Part shown: positions 22,771 through 30,905 of the stretch, piece by piece
How positions within the stretch are numbered: the stretch's first letter is position 1
Layout: each line of letters begins with the position of its first letter
Source of the DNA: Paenibacillus uliginis N3/975
Lineage (GTDB): Bacteria > Bacillota > Bacilli > Paenibacillales > Paenibacillaceae
DNA length: 64,000 nt
Assembly (NCBI RefSeq): GCF_900177425.1
Contig: NZ_LT840184.1
Location: forward strand, 1,949,487 to 2,013,486
Direction: 5' to 3'
The notes under the pieces: model-generated
The model's database searches: none
What the model was told of the DNA's origin: nothing
The model's input: only the letters and a program-made list of their open reading frames with translations
Translations under genes and position numbers: made by a program

Positions 22771-24447
22771 ATGAAGCAGTCGAAGTCTTTTTCAAGTATG
22801 GATCGGAAACAGAAATTTGAGGATATGGCAGGCAGCACCTATGATTTGATTGTCATTGGCGGCGGTATAACCGGGGCTGGGATCGCTTTGGATGCGGTGA
22901 CTCGCGGCATAAGTATTCTATTGCTGGAGATGCAAGATTTTGCAGCAGGAACGAGCAGTCGCTCGACCAAGCTTGTTCATGGAGGGCTACGCTACCTGAA
23001 ACAGTTTGAGGTGGGTATGGTAGCAGAAGTCGGCAAGGAGCGGGCTGTGGTTTATGAGAATGGGCCGCATGTCACGACTCCGGAGTGGATGCTTCTGCCT
23101 ATTCACCAAGGAGGGACATTCGGTAAATTCAGCACGTCTATCGGACTGAAGGTTTATGATTTCTTGGCTGGCGTTAAGCGGGGCGAGCGACGTACTATGC
23201 TGTCCCCATCTGAAACCTTAAACAGAGAGCCGCTCCTGAAACAGGATGGGTTAAAAGGTGGCGGTTATTATGTCGAATACCGGACTGACGACGCCCGTCT
23301 CACGCTTGAAGTGCTCAAAGAAGCAGCAGCACACGGTGCTGAGTTGATCAATTATGCGAAAGCAGAGTCCTTGAATTATGACGCAAGCGGACGGATTACG
23401 GGAATCACCGTGAAAGATATGCTGAGCGGCAAGGTTCACAAGGTGTCTGGCCATAAAATAGTGAACGCCACCGGACCGTGGGTGGATCGGGTACGTGAAA
23501 TGGATGGATCTAAAAAGGGGAAAACGCTCCAACTGACCAAAGGGGTACATCTTGTTATCGATCAGTCAAAGTTTCCTTTAAGGCAGGCTGTGTATTTCGA
23601 TACGCCTGATGGACGTATGGTTTTTGCCATTCCGCGGGACGGAAAAACCTATGTAGGAACAACCGATACGGTTTACAAAAATGATCCCGGACATCCATTC
23701 ATGACCGTCCAAGACCGGGACTATATTCTAAAAGCGGTAAACTATATGTTTCCAAGTGTGAAGTTAATTGGATCAGACGTTGAGTCTGCATGGGCAGGAG
23801 TTAGACCTCTTATTCTGGAAGAAGGCAAGGACCCGTCCGAAATATCGCGTAAGGATGAAATATGGGAATCACCATCTGGATTGATCACCATTGCTGGAGG
23901 GAAGCTGACAGGCTACCGGAAAATGGCTGATACCGTTGTTAATCTGGTTGCTAAGCGAATTCAAGAAGGGGGCGGTCAGGCGTTTGGCCCTTGCAAAACG
24001 AAAAATCTCCCGATCTCCGGCGGTAATGTGGGGGGGGCTGCTAATTTCCCTGCTTTTATTCGCGAAAAGACACAGTTGGGCGTAAGTCAAGGATTGGATT
24101 CCAAGCTTGCCGAAAGTTGGGTAAGGACGTATGGTACCAATGCCGAGAAGCTGTTCCAGCTGGCGCATGAGATCGGTAATAACAGAGAGGAAAATGATCT
24201 TCCCTTGTCGGTAATTGTTCCGCTTGTATATGCGATTCAGCATGAAATGGCTGTCAAACCTGTAGATTTCTTCATCCGCCGAACTGGTTCACTGCTGTTT
24301 AAAATCGAATGGACATTGAAGTGGAAGGAACCGGTGATTCAGTACATGGCTTCGGTAATGGGTTGGACCCCAGAGCAGAAAGAAACGTTTGCAGGGGACC
24401 TGGAAAGAGAACTCGCAGAAGTTACAAGACCGGCACGGACGGAGTAA
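22771..24447 (+). CDS. glpD: Aerobic glycerol-3-phosphate dehydrogenase
   Basis: A 558-residue FAD-dependent dehydrogenase that oxidises glycerol-3-phosphate to dihydroxyacetone phosphate and feeds electrons to the quinone pool at the membrane. The FAD-binding motif is YDLIVIGGGITGAGIALDA; also visible are GTSSRSTKLVHGGLRYLKQF and TIAGGKLTGYRKMA. ATG 22771 has GGGGAGG upstream; the frame is open from 22741 but without signals. It completes the glpP-glpK-glpD glycerol pathway. Confidence 0.95.
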   Translation: MKQSKSFSSMDRKQKFEDMAGSTYDLIVIGGGITGAGIALDAVTRGISILLLEMQDFAAGTSSRSTKLVHGGLRYLKQFEVGMVAEVGKERAVVYENGPHVTTPEWMLLPIHQGGTFGKFSTSIGLKVYDFLAGVKRGERRTMLSPSETLNREPLLKQDGLKGGGYYVEYRTDDARLTLEVLKEAAAHGAELINYAKAESLNYDASGRITGITVKDMLSGKVHKVSGHKIVNATGPWVDRVREMDGSKKGKTLQLTKGVHLVIDQSKFPLRQAVYFDTPDGRMVFAIPRDGKTYVGTTDTVYKNDPGHPFMTVQDRDYILKAVNYMFPSVKLIGSDVESAWAGVRPLILEEGKDPSEISRKDEIWESPSGLITIAGGKLTGYRKMADTVVNLVAKRIQEGGGQAFGPCKTKNLPISGGNVGGAANFPAFIREKTQLGVSQGLDSKLAESWVRTYGTNAEKLFQLAHEIGNNREENDLPLSVIVPLVYAIQHEMAVKPVDFFIRRTGSLLFKIEWTLKWKEPVIQYMASVMGWTPEQKETFAGDLERELAEVTRPARTE

Positions 24448-24456
24448 CGTTCATAT

Positions 24457-24559
24457 ACATGAAACTCACCCTCGGTCATTTCTGACCAGGGTGACCGATT
24501 CATGTGACATATAGAATCTTGACCGGAAGGTAGGGTATGGTAATCTATATATGTCACAT
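24457..24559 (+). promoter_or_regulatory. Two overlapping inverted repeats before the aldose epimerase gene
   Basis: Hairpin 1: TCACCCT-GGTCA pairs with TGACC-AGGGTGA (24466-24494; one bulged C, loop TTTC), extended by ACATGAA/TTCATGT (24457-24505). Hairpin 2: ATGTGACATATA (24502-24513) and TATATGTCACAT (24548-24559), a perfect 12-bp inverted repeat with 34 bp between. The two share four bases, so they cannot both form fully. The second ends one base before the ribosome binding site of the next gene. Neither has a T-tract. An RNA switch or paired operator half-sites are both possible. Confidence 0.5.
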
Positions 24560-24578
24560 TGAGAGGAGAGATCAACCG

Positions 24579-25568
24579 ATGAACCACAAGGCGTTCGAAG
24601 GACCATATCAGGGAGAGAAAGCCGTATGGCTGCAGTTCGGTCCATATGAGGCCGTTATTTTGCCGGAAATTGGAGGAAACCTGATTGCTTTTCGCGATAA
24701 GGAAAGCGGTTACCGATTCCTACGGGAGCCTGCTGAGTCAGAGATGGGACAATTCAAGGATAATCCAGGAGTACATGGTATACCTGTGCTGTTCCCGCCG
24801 AACCGTTATGAGGACGGTAAGTTTCCGTGGAACGGACAAACATATCAATTCCCGGTAAATGAAGAGGCTACGGGTAATCACCTGCACGGTTTTTTACATA
24901 CCATTCCTTGGACTGTGGAGGAGTTTGGAACGACCCCATCAGAAAGTTATGTTGCTGTGAGTGTGAAGATCGATGAAGAGCATCCGGTGTTTACGATGCT
25001 GCCACATAAGTTTACCTTTCGGCTCCGCTACTCCTTGAGTGCTGCCGGATTATCACAGCAGGTATTCATCCTCAATAATGGAGATAACGTGATGCCTTGC
25101 CTTTTGGCCTTCCATACGACAGTGAACGCACCATTTGCGGAAGGAAGTACTTCCGATGACTGTAAGGTGAAATTTACGATTGGCCAGCGCTGGGAATTGA
25201 ATGAACGCATGCTGCCGACAGGCAAGTATCAAGCTTTGACGGTAGAAGAGGAGCAGATGCGTGGAGAAGGGGTTAGTCCTTATTTCGAAGAGATGGACAA
25301 TCACTACACAGCGGTTCCGCAAAACGGCCGAAACCGTATGGAGCTGACGGATTCCAAGATCGGAAAGACCTTGGTTTACGATGTCGGCACTTCATATAAG
25401 CAGTGGATGATTTGGAACAACAAAGCTTGTAAACAGTATTTCTGTCCGGAGCCTCAGGTTAATTTAGTCAATGCACCGCATGTGGATCTCCCAAGTGATG
25501 AAATTGGTCTGTTCAGTCTCGCACCAGGTGAAATATGGGAAGAGACATCCCGGTTTTATGTAAAGTAG
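24579..25568 (+). CDS. Aldose 1-epimerase (mutarotase family)
   Basis: A 329-residue galactose-mutarotase-fold protein. Segments fitting the family are AVILPEIGGNLIAFRD, GIPVLFPPNRYEDGKF, GNHLHGFLHTIPWTV (catalytic-type His), LLAFHTTVNAPF (second His) and KQYFCPEPQVNLVNAP (the general-base region, Glu in CPEPQ). It interconverts sugar anomers. GAGAGGAGAG precedes ATG 24579, immediately after a long inverted repeat. The sugar is unknown. Confidence 0.88.
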   Translation: MNHKAFEGPYQGEKAVWLQFGPYEAVILPEIGGNLIAFRDKESGYRFLREPAESEMGQFKDNPGVHGIPVLFPPNRYEDGKFPWNGQTYQFPVNEEATGNHLHGFLHTIPWTVEEFGTTPSESYVAVSVKIDEEHPVFTMLPHKFTFRLRYSLSAAGLSQQVFILNNGDNVMPCLLAFHTTVNAPFAEGSTSDDCKVKFTIGQRWELNERMLPTGKYQALTVEEEQMRGEGVSPYFEEMDNHYTAVPQNGRNRMELTDSKIGKTLVYDVGTSYKQWMIWNNKACKQYFCPEPQVNLVNAPHVDLPSDEIGLFSLAPGEIWEETSRFYVK

Positions 25569-25582
25569 AATCACGCTCAATT

Positions 25583-25637
25583 ATAAAAGCGTATGAAATC
25601 TTCGCGTCTTAAGCGGAGATCCCATACGCTTTTTTGT
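25583..25637. terminator. Bidirectional terminator between the epimerase and the YwaF-like gene
   Basis: AAAAGCGTATG pairs with CATACGCTTTTTT, with an inner ATCT-CGC/GCG-AGAT stem. The forward strand has six T; the reverse strand has TTTTATAA. It serves the two convergent genes. Confidence 0.88.
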
Positions 25638-25639
25638 TG

Positions 25640-26401
25640 TTACACAGAACGTTCCAGCGACTTGGTATGGTTGGCTCGGCTTTTTCTTAAGCGGTCCGGT
25701 ATGGCAAAGAACAGGGTAAACATTACAATAAACAGTGTTAGTGCGAACAATTCTTCCACAAGGATATAGATGGGATGCGGCCCTAGCAAATCCAGAATAG
25801 ATGGCGTAGATGGCTTGCTCATCAGATACATGTAATTGGAACCTAATGCAAAATTGATTAGTCCCACAACAAGTGCGGCAACATTCAGGAACACCATAGT
25901 CCAGCCAATGGACTTCCAGCTGGGGCGATATCCTCGAATCCACGTCATATATAAGGGTGCAATAATGATTGCTAGATGGCACACAAAGAAATGGAAAAAA
26001 CGGAAATGTGGAAAAGGATAATCAAGGCTTGGCGTGAGTACCGCCTGAAGTGCACCACCAATGCCGGCAAAGTATACCAGAGGATATAATTTACGGCCGC
26101 CAGTCATCAGCATGATTGCGGAAAGAAGCATCGTGAGGCTGCACAGCTCCAGCGGCAGGGATGTGGTGCGGTTCCATATGCCGCTCGATACATACCATAA
26201 TTGAAGGCTAATTTCAGGCAACAGCAGCGCTGCAATGAGGACCCATTTCAGGGTGGATCGAACGGCAGGTCTTGACGAGATTACTCTCCGGCAAAAGAAT
26301 AGAGTCAAGATCAGCACAAGCAGTAAGGCAAGAATAATCCAATGTTCTGTAGAGAAAGCCTTGAAAGCATGTGGATAATTTGGATCAAATAACGATTTGA
26401 T
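25640..26401 (-). CDS. YwaF/TIGR02206-like multi-pass membrane protein
   Basis: A protein of about 253 residues with seven or so membrane helices. Family-like segments are FKAFSTEHWIILALLLVLIL, LPLELCSLTMLLSAIMLMTG, NYMYLMSKPSTPSILDLLGP and HPIYILVEE. Start: a strong AAGGGAGG lies 7 bp before an ATC codon (26399-26401) that would begin IKSLFDPNYPHAF, exactly where family members begin. The only in-frame ATG is at 26461, inside AT-rich promoter-like DNA with no ribosome binding site. Either ATC is used as a rare start or the start has mutated. Function unknown. Confidence 0.75.
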   Translation of the reverse strand: MKSLFDPNYPHAFKAFSTEHWIILALLLVLILTLFFCRRVISSRPAVRSTLKWVLIAALLLPEISLQLWYVSSGIWNRTTSLPLELCSLTMLLSAIMLMTGGRKLYPLVYFAGIGGALQAVLTPSLDYPFPHFRFFHFFVCHLAIIIAPLYMTWIRGYRPSWKSIGWTMVFLNVAALVVGLINFALGSNYMYLMSKPSTPSILDLLGPHPIYILVEELFALTLFIVMFTLFFAIPDRLRKSRANHTKSLERSV

Positions 26402-26559
26402 GGAGAGACCTCCCTTGCGATGCAGATGTTGGACTTTTTTTCTATATATGAATATTATCATGAACAGAAAAGATTGAGCTTAAAAATTTTAAATTTATAA
26501 ATAGTGTTTCAATTGCTTAATTTTGGCTTAAATGAAATTTTACTTCTAAACTCAACGTC

Positions 26560-27228
26560 TCAATGTACATTCGAATTAATGCCAGTTGAAGCGTTGTGCG
26601 TATGGAGCTCCAGAATGTTCCGGATAACGTACTCGGCTAGCAGGAATAGAGTGGCGATCGTAGCGAAAATACCGACGGTATAGCTGTCTACATAGGGGAC
26701 ACCGAACCCGTAATGTAAAATTGAAGTGTACAAATGGATGAACATATTCGTAAAGCAGAACGCAAAGCTTCGAACGGCCCATTTTTGATGACGAACGATC
26801 TGTTTCTTCTTGATTTTCACGATCGCTGCGATCGTCATCGCCAGCCAGACCATGCTTAATAGATTAAACGCGATGCTCGTTATTCTTCCTCCGGTCGAGT
26901 ACGGCGCCATGTAACCGGAGGTTACGGCGACAACGACGACGCACAATAAATACAGGTAGCCGTTTATGCGATGCCACGTTCGAAATTTCCGGAGAAATCG
27001 TTTGGAAAAGTTAACGATTCCAAGTACCATGGCGATACAGGCGAGAATGGCATGGACTCGCATGACTTTTAACCAGGCCTCGACGTCGGGCGGACGCCTC
27101 GTATCGGTTTTGGTGCTTAGAAACGCGGATGCATTCGGGTCGCGAAAAAAATACATGTACACGATGTAAAAAATAAACACAAATGCGGCAATAGCCACGA
27201 CCCCGTACAGCTTCTTATTCTTGTTCAT
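26560..27228 (-). CDS. DUF2306-like membrane protein
   Basis: A 222-residue membrane protein with about six helices. It has a DUF2306-type signature: MRVHAILACIAMVLGIVNF, the histidine-bearing RTWHRINGYLYLL, SGYMAPYSTGG and RHQKWAVRSFAFCF. Conserved histidines at helix ends suggest a haem- or metal-binding role, which is not proven. It is divergent from a TetR gene with a shared operator-like dyad, so it is probably the regulated target. Third-position GC is higher than in flanking genes. Confidence 0.75.
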   Translation of the reverse strand: MNKNKKLYGVVAIAAFVFIFYIVYMYFFRDPNASAFLSTKTDTRRPPDVEAWLKVMRVHAILACIAMVLGIVNFSKRFLRKFRTWHRINGYLYLLCVVVVAVTSGYMAPYSTGGRITSIAFNLLSMVWLAMTIAAIVKIKKKQIVRHQKWAVRSFAFCFTNMFIHLYTSILHYGFGVPYVDSYTVGIFATIATLFLLAEYVIRNILELHTHNASTGINSNVH

Positions 27229-27265
27229 CCTTCGCTAACCTCTTTCTAATTGAGTTTGATTTAAA

Positions 27266-27318
27266 AAACCGTACCGTTCGGTTTCTTTTTTCGATCATAT
27301 ACCGATTCGTGCTATAAT
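27266..27318. promoter_or_regulatory. Divergent promoter region with TetR-type dyad
   Basis: AAACCG (27266-27271) and CGGTTT (27279-27284) form a palindrome with the extended form ACCGTACCGTTCGGT between the DUF2306 and TetR genes. TATAAT at 27313-27318 is the likely -10 of the TetR gene. Position and symmetry suit binding by the adjacent TetR regulator. Confidence 0.6.
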
Positions 27319-27383
27319 TTATTCGTCAAATGTTACAAAATAAGGACGAGTTTCTGACGAGTTACGGCAAAGGGGGACGTTCC

Positions 27384-27995
27384 ATGCGCAAAGGAGAAAA
27401 AACGCGACTCCATATCATCCGGAAGTCCGCGGAGCTTTTTAACCAAAAGGGAGTCTCGGGATCGTCGATACAAGATATCATCGAAACGACAGGCGTTACC
27501 AAAGGAGGAATTTACCGAAGCTTTTCCGGAAAAGACGAGATTGCTTTGGAGGCATTTGCTTATGCGGGCGAGTTAGTATGGCGTCACTTTAATCAGGCAA
27601 TCGAGAGAGTTCCTACCGCAGCGGGCAAAATCCTCGCTTTCTGCAACGTCTACAACGATCCTGTTCACAATCCTCCGTTAAAAGGTGGCTGCCCGTTCCT
27701 GATCAGCGCAGTGGAGAGCGACCATTCAACCCCGGTTCTTCGGGAGCTTACGGTCGCTTCTTTCGATCGCATGCTTGCGTTCATTCGCGAAATTTTGCAA
27801 ATGGGGGTAGAGTGCGGAGAATTTCGATCGGATCTGGATACCGAATCGGTCGCTTCTTTCATTTTTTCCGCGATGCAAGGCGAAATTATGATCAGCAGAT
27901 TGACAAAGGAGAATAAGCATGCTTTATATACAATCCGTCATATCGAGCAACTCTTAATGGCATACAGCACGAAAAAATCGGATAACGAAGCCTAA
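27384..27995 (+). CDS. TetR-family transcriptional regulator
   Basis: A 203-residue repressor. The N-terminal HTH is clear: TRLHIIRKSAELFNQKGVSG, then IQDIIETTGVTKGGIYRSFSGKDEIALEAF. The C-terminal half is a helical ligand/dimer domain containing PLKGGCPFL, a motif seen in YxaF/LmrA-type TetR proteins (TetR_C_like). GGGGGA precedes ATG 27384, favoured over the open frame from 27330. It should repress itself and the divergent DUF2306 gene. Confidence 0.88.
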   Translation: MRKGEKTRLHIIRKSAELFNQKGVSGSSIQDIIETTGVTKGGIYRSFSGKDEIALEAFAYAGELVWRHFNQAIERVPTAAGKILAFCNVYNDPVHNPPLKGGCPFLISAVESDHSTPVLRELTVASFDRMLAFIREILQMGVECGEFRSDLDTESVASFIFSAMQGEIMISRLTKENKHALYTIRHIEQLLMAYSTKKSDNEA

Positions 27996-28122
27996 TCAAG
28001 CACTGCAGACATTCGGATGCGGCCTTCGTATTATCAGTGCAGCCAGGGTTTTAAGATGGCGATTGCCGGGAGAACGTGAGCTTCTTAAGGGGATAAACCC
28101 CATAACGCATAGGAGGGCATGT

Positions 28123-28751
28123 ATGGCTAGCGATTTCATTAGTCGGAAAAAATCTCTAAAGAAAAGCAGACGCTGCGAGTTCTTCTTATGCTGGTAATCA
28201 TTCTGTTCATATACGTCATGTACACAGCCTATTCTATCTGGTCCTTTGGACAGAAGACAAACCTTGTTCAAGCCGATGCAGCTATAGTCCTGGGTGCAGG
28301 CATTGTTAACGGAGAGCCTTCGCCTGTCTTGAAGGGGAGAATTGACCATGCTATTAAGCTGTACGATACTGGAAATGTGAAGAAGTTGATTTTCACGGGA
28401 GGCAGTGGAGGAGAAGGCGAGATTAGCGAGGCGGAAGCCGCGCAAGCATATGCACTTCGTCATGGAGTGAAGACCGAGGATATCTTAATTGAGACAACCT
28501 CTACTATTACCGAAGAAAATTTACATAATGCTAAAATCGTTGCAGAACGTGAAAGAATCACCTCTTTCATGATCGTCAGCGACCCGCTTCATATGAAACG
28601 AGCAATGGTTATGGCGGACGACCTGAATTTGGTTGCTTATTCATCACCTGCTGTCAACAGTGCTTATAAGAGCTGGAGCACCAAGCTGCCATTCTTGCTT
28701 AGGGAAGTATTTTTCTATATCGGTTATCAAGCGGTTTCGCCGTTTCGTTAA
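28123..28751 (+). CDS. DUF218 (YdcF/SanA-like) membrane protein with a frameshift in an A6 tract
   Basis: From ATG 28123 (AGGAGGG upstream) the frame reads MASDFISRKK and then soon stops. From the A6 tract at 28147-28152 the alternative frame reads ISKEKQTLRVLLMLVIILFI and continues to 28751. One extra A would join them into a 209-residue protein with a normal N-terminal membrane anchor. The DUF218 domain is complete: DAAIVLGAGIVNGEPSPVL, GRIDHAIKLY, FTGGSGG and MIVSDPLHMKRA. Without the frameshift only an internal start at ATG 28188, lacking a ribosome binding site, could be used. The family is linked to envelope functions. Confidence 0.82.
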
Positions 28752-28772
28752 CATAAGAACTATGCGAAAGAC

Positions 28773-28818
28773 AAAGGGGGCGTCCCAGGTCAATGGACCT
28801 TTTGGGACACCCCCTTCA
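28773..28818 (+). terminator. Terminator after the DUF218 gene
   Basis: AAGGGGG-GTCCCA (28774-28787) pairs with TGGGAC-CCCCCTT (28803-28816), with an inner GGTC/GGACC loop. The right arm includes CTTTTGGGACACCC, a string also present near 8490. Confidence 0.72.
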
Positions 28819-28829
28819 TCTAGCAGGGA

Positions 28830-29177
28830 CTATGTAACAGGCTGTTTGACCCCCGCCATGAGTCGTTTGAGCGGTTCTTGCTTTCTTCTTGGAATACGAA
28901 GAATTTTTGAGGACGGTGCCTTTTCACCAAAAAAAACAATTCCTTGTTCGACATCCGTAGCTTTGTCTACATTAACGTAGCAGTTTCCGCCAACATTAAA
29001 GAATTGTTTTCCGGATAAAAGCGAGGTGATTTGTTCGGCAGTCATTCTTTTTTTTATATTATAATTTCTGCCGTGAAAGCTGACCAACCCGTGGGTTCCG
29101 GTTTTAAAGAACAGAATGTCCGTCTCGACCACGAAGTCCTCATACACATTTCTGGATTCTGGTGCGCACCTCATCAT
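28830..29177 (-). CDS. LytTR-domain DNA-binding protein
   Basis: A 115-residue protein consisting of a LytTR-like domain alone: DILFFKTGTHGLVSFHGRNY, then KKRMTAEQITSLLSGKQFFN and GNCYVNVDKATDVEQGIVFFG with a basic C-terminus RIPRRKQEPLKRLM. There is no receiver domain, so it is a stand-alone regulator rather than a two-component response regulator. AGGGGGA lies 7 bp before the ATG. Its targets are unknown. Confidence 0.75.
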   Translation of the reverse strand: MMRCAPESRNVYEDFVVETDILFFKTGTHGLVSFHGRNYNIKKRMTAEQITSLLSGKQFFNVGGNCYVNVDKATDVEQGIVFFGEKAPSSKILRIPRRKQEPLKRLMAGVKQPVT

Positions 29178-29267
29178 TCTGATTCCCCCTTATTCAATTA
29201 TCATTATTTGATAACGCTTTCATTCTAACACGTTTTCCGGGTGCATAAAAGGGATTTTTAAAATTTA

Positions 29268-29308
29268 ACAAAAAAGTACCCTATGCCTTTGACAGCATAG
29301 GGTACCTT
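29268..29308 (-). terminator. Terminator of the PrsA-like foldase gene
   Basis: A perfect 11-bp stem, GTACCCTATGC/GCATAGGGTAC (29276-29304), is followed on the minus strand by TTTTTT. Confidence 0.9.
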
Positions 29309-29314
29309 TGAATA

Positions 29315-30538
29315 TTACTTCGCTGAAGATTCACCCGTCTCACTAGCGGCTTTATCTTCTTTCTTTTCAAGACTGTTTGTAATTTTCGCTTTGTCTTTCA
29401 ATTCTTGCATATATGCAACGGACTGTTCGTTCACTTTCGTAGAAACGAGCTGTTTGCGAATATCCTCTTTTTTATCTTCATACGTTGGGTTTGTTGCTTC
29501 TTTGCGGTCTGTCACTTTAATGACGTGGTATCCAAAGGAGCTTTTTACCGGTTCAGTGGTAATGTCACCCTTTTTCAGCTTAAAGGCTGCATCTTCAAAG
29601 GCTTTATCCATACCGGAGTCGCGTGCGAAGAAATCAAGGTCGCCCCCGGTTTCCTTCGTAGCGTCTTGGTTTTTCTCTTTGGCAATGGCCGCAAAGTCGG
29701 CACCGTCTTGCAACTGCTTAATGATCTTCTGGGCTTCCTCTTTCGTCTCGACGAGAATATGGGAAGCACGAACTTCCTCAGGTGTGGCAAAGCTGTCTTT
29801 ATACTGGTCGTAAACTTCCTTTACCTCTTCATCTGTCACTTTCACTTTGTCGCCCATCAGTTGAGTCAACTCAAGCTGCATTTTAGTCTGGTCTTTCAGC
29901 ACGTCCATGGTCATTCCACTGGAGCTCATAGCTGTATTGAAATCTTCCTCCGATGGGAACATGCTCTTTAAGGATTCGATTTCTTCATTAATTTGAGCAT
30001 CTGTGATCTTGATGGATTTCTTGTCAAGCTCTTGCTTGAGCAGTTCCTCTGTGATGAGAGCCTCTAGGGTTTGCTCTCCACCAGCCTTAACAAGTGAGTC
30101 GTACAATTTATCTTTTGTAATGTCGACATTATTTATGGAGGCTACTGCTTCCTTGCCGCTATTCTTAGCAAATGGATTCACGATCAGGACGACAATCAGT
30201 GCGGCCGCCAATAACAGAGATGCGATCATCCACCCTTTGCTTCCGCCGCCGTTTCCGTTTCCTGATGTCGGGTCTTCGTTTACATCGTGAATGTCAGATG
30301 CGGATGGTTGGACCGCAACATCATCCAGTGGAATAAGTTCTTCCCGAGCAGGTTCCAAATCAGAAATTTCATCGGAATCTTTGTCTAGATCCGGCGTTTC
30401 CGGCAGGGTTTCATTCTCATCAGGTGTGACAGGATCTGGCGTTACATTGGGGTTCTGATCCTGGGCTTGTCCCATATCATCCTCCGGACGTCCGCTGTTC
30501 GTTGGCTGTAGATCATCATTTTCTTTCATTAAAATCAT
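29315..30538 (-). CDS. Membrane-anchored PrsA/SurA-like peptidyl-prolyl isomerase
   Basis: A 407-residue foldase. Residues 1-100 are acidic and proline/asparagine-rich, then a membrane helix (WMIASLLLAAALIVVLIVNP, about 103-122), then the SurA_N-like region (INNVDITKDKLYDSLVK) and a parvulin domain at about 255-350 (VRASHILVETKEEAQ, GGDLDFFARDSGMDKAFEDA, FGYHVIKVTD). No lipobox is present, unlike classical PrsA. It should help fold exported proteins on the outer face of the membrane. GGGAG lies near the first ATG; ATG at codon 4 is an alternative start. Confidence 0.88.
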   Translation of the reverse strand: MILMKENDDLQPTNSGRPEDDMGQAQDQNPNVTPDPVTPDENETLPETPDLDKDSDEISDLEPAREELIPLDDVAVQPSASDIHDVNEDPTSGNGNGGGSKGWMIASLLLAAALIVVLIVNPFAKNSGKEAVASINNVDITKDKLYDSLVKAGGEQTLEALITEELLKQELDKKSIKITDAQINEEIESLKSMFPSEEDFNTAMSSSGMTMDVLKDQTKMQLELTQLMGDKVKVTDEEVKEVYDQYKDSFATPEEVRASHILVETKEEAQKIIKQLQDGADFAAIAKEKNQDATKETGGDLDFFARDSGMDKAFEDAAFKLKKGDITTEPVKSSFGYHVIKVTDRKEATNPTYEDKKEDIRKQLVSTKVNEQSVAYMQELKDKAKITNSLEKKEDKAASETGESSAK

Positions 30539-30740
30539 TGACTCCCTTCAACTGCTTCTAATAATGAGTTGTTATTATCTTTTATCACTTTACCAGATAA
30601 ACAAACGCCTTACCTTAAGAAATGATAAAAATATTTGAAAATATAAACCAATATTTAGGATATATAGTTTTTTATAGCACTAGGATTCCGCTCAGTAATG
30701 AGATAAATGTATGGATGATCTTTGAGGGAGCGGAAACGAA

Positions 30741-30851
30741 TAGACTTAATGCCGGCATTTTCATATAATGAAATTAACTAAAAAACGACTCTTTGTTGAT
30801 TAGCCCCCGGGAGGTGCTTCATGCTGCGAGATCAGCATAGCATTTCCGGGG
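30741..30851 (+). promoter_or_regulatory. selD promoter and structured leader
   Basis: TAGACT (30741-30746), a 17-bp spacer and TATAAT (30764-30769) form a promoter about 140 bp before the selD start. The leader holds a large hairpin: CCCCGG (30805-30810) with CCGGGG (30846-30851) outside and ATGCTG (30821-30826) with CAGCAT (30833-30838) inside, with internal loops between. No T-tract follows. It could be a regulatory RNA element for selenium metabolism; this is unproven. Nothing else is seen between 30539 and 30740. Confidence 0.5.
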
Positions 30852-30905
30852 TTGTTGTATGTTGAAAGTATAGAAGATAACCGTCATGAAAGGATGATCC
30901 ATCAT

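Noticed and set aside
24457..24505. Terminator of glpD
   Set aside because: No T-tract follows the hairpin on either strand; a regulatory structure fits better.
29315..30538. Lipoprotein PrsA
   Set aside because: There is no N-terminal signal peptide and no cysteine after the hydrophobic segment.
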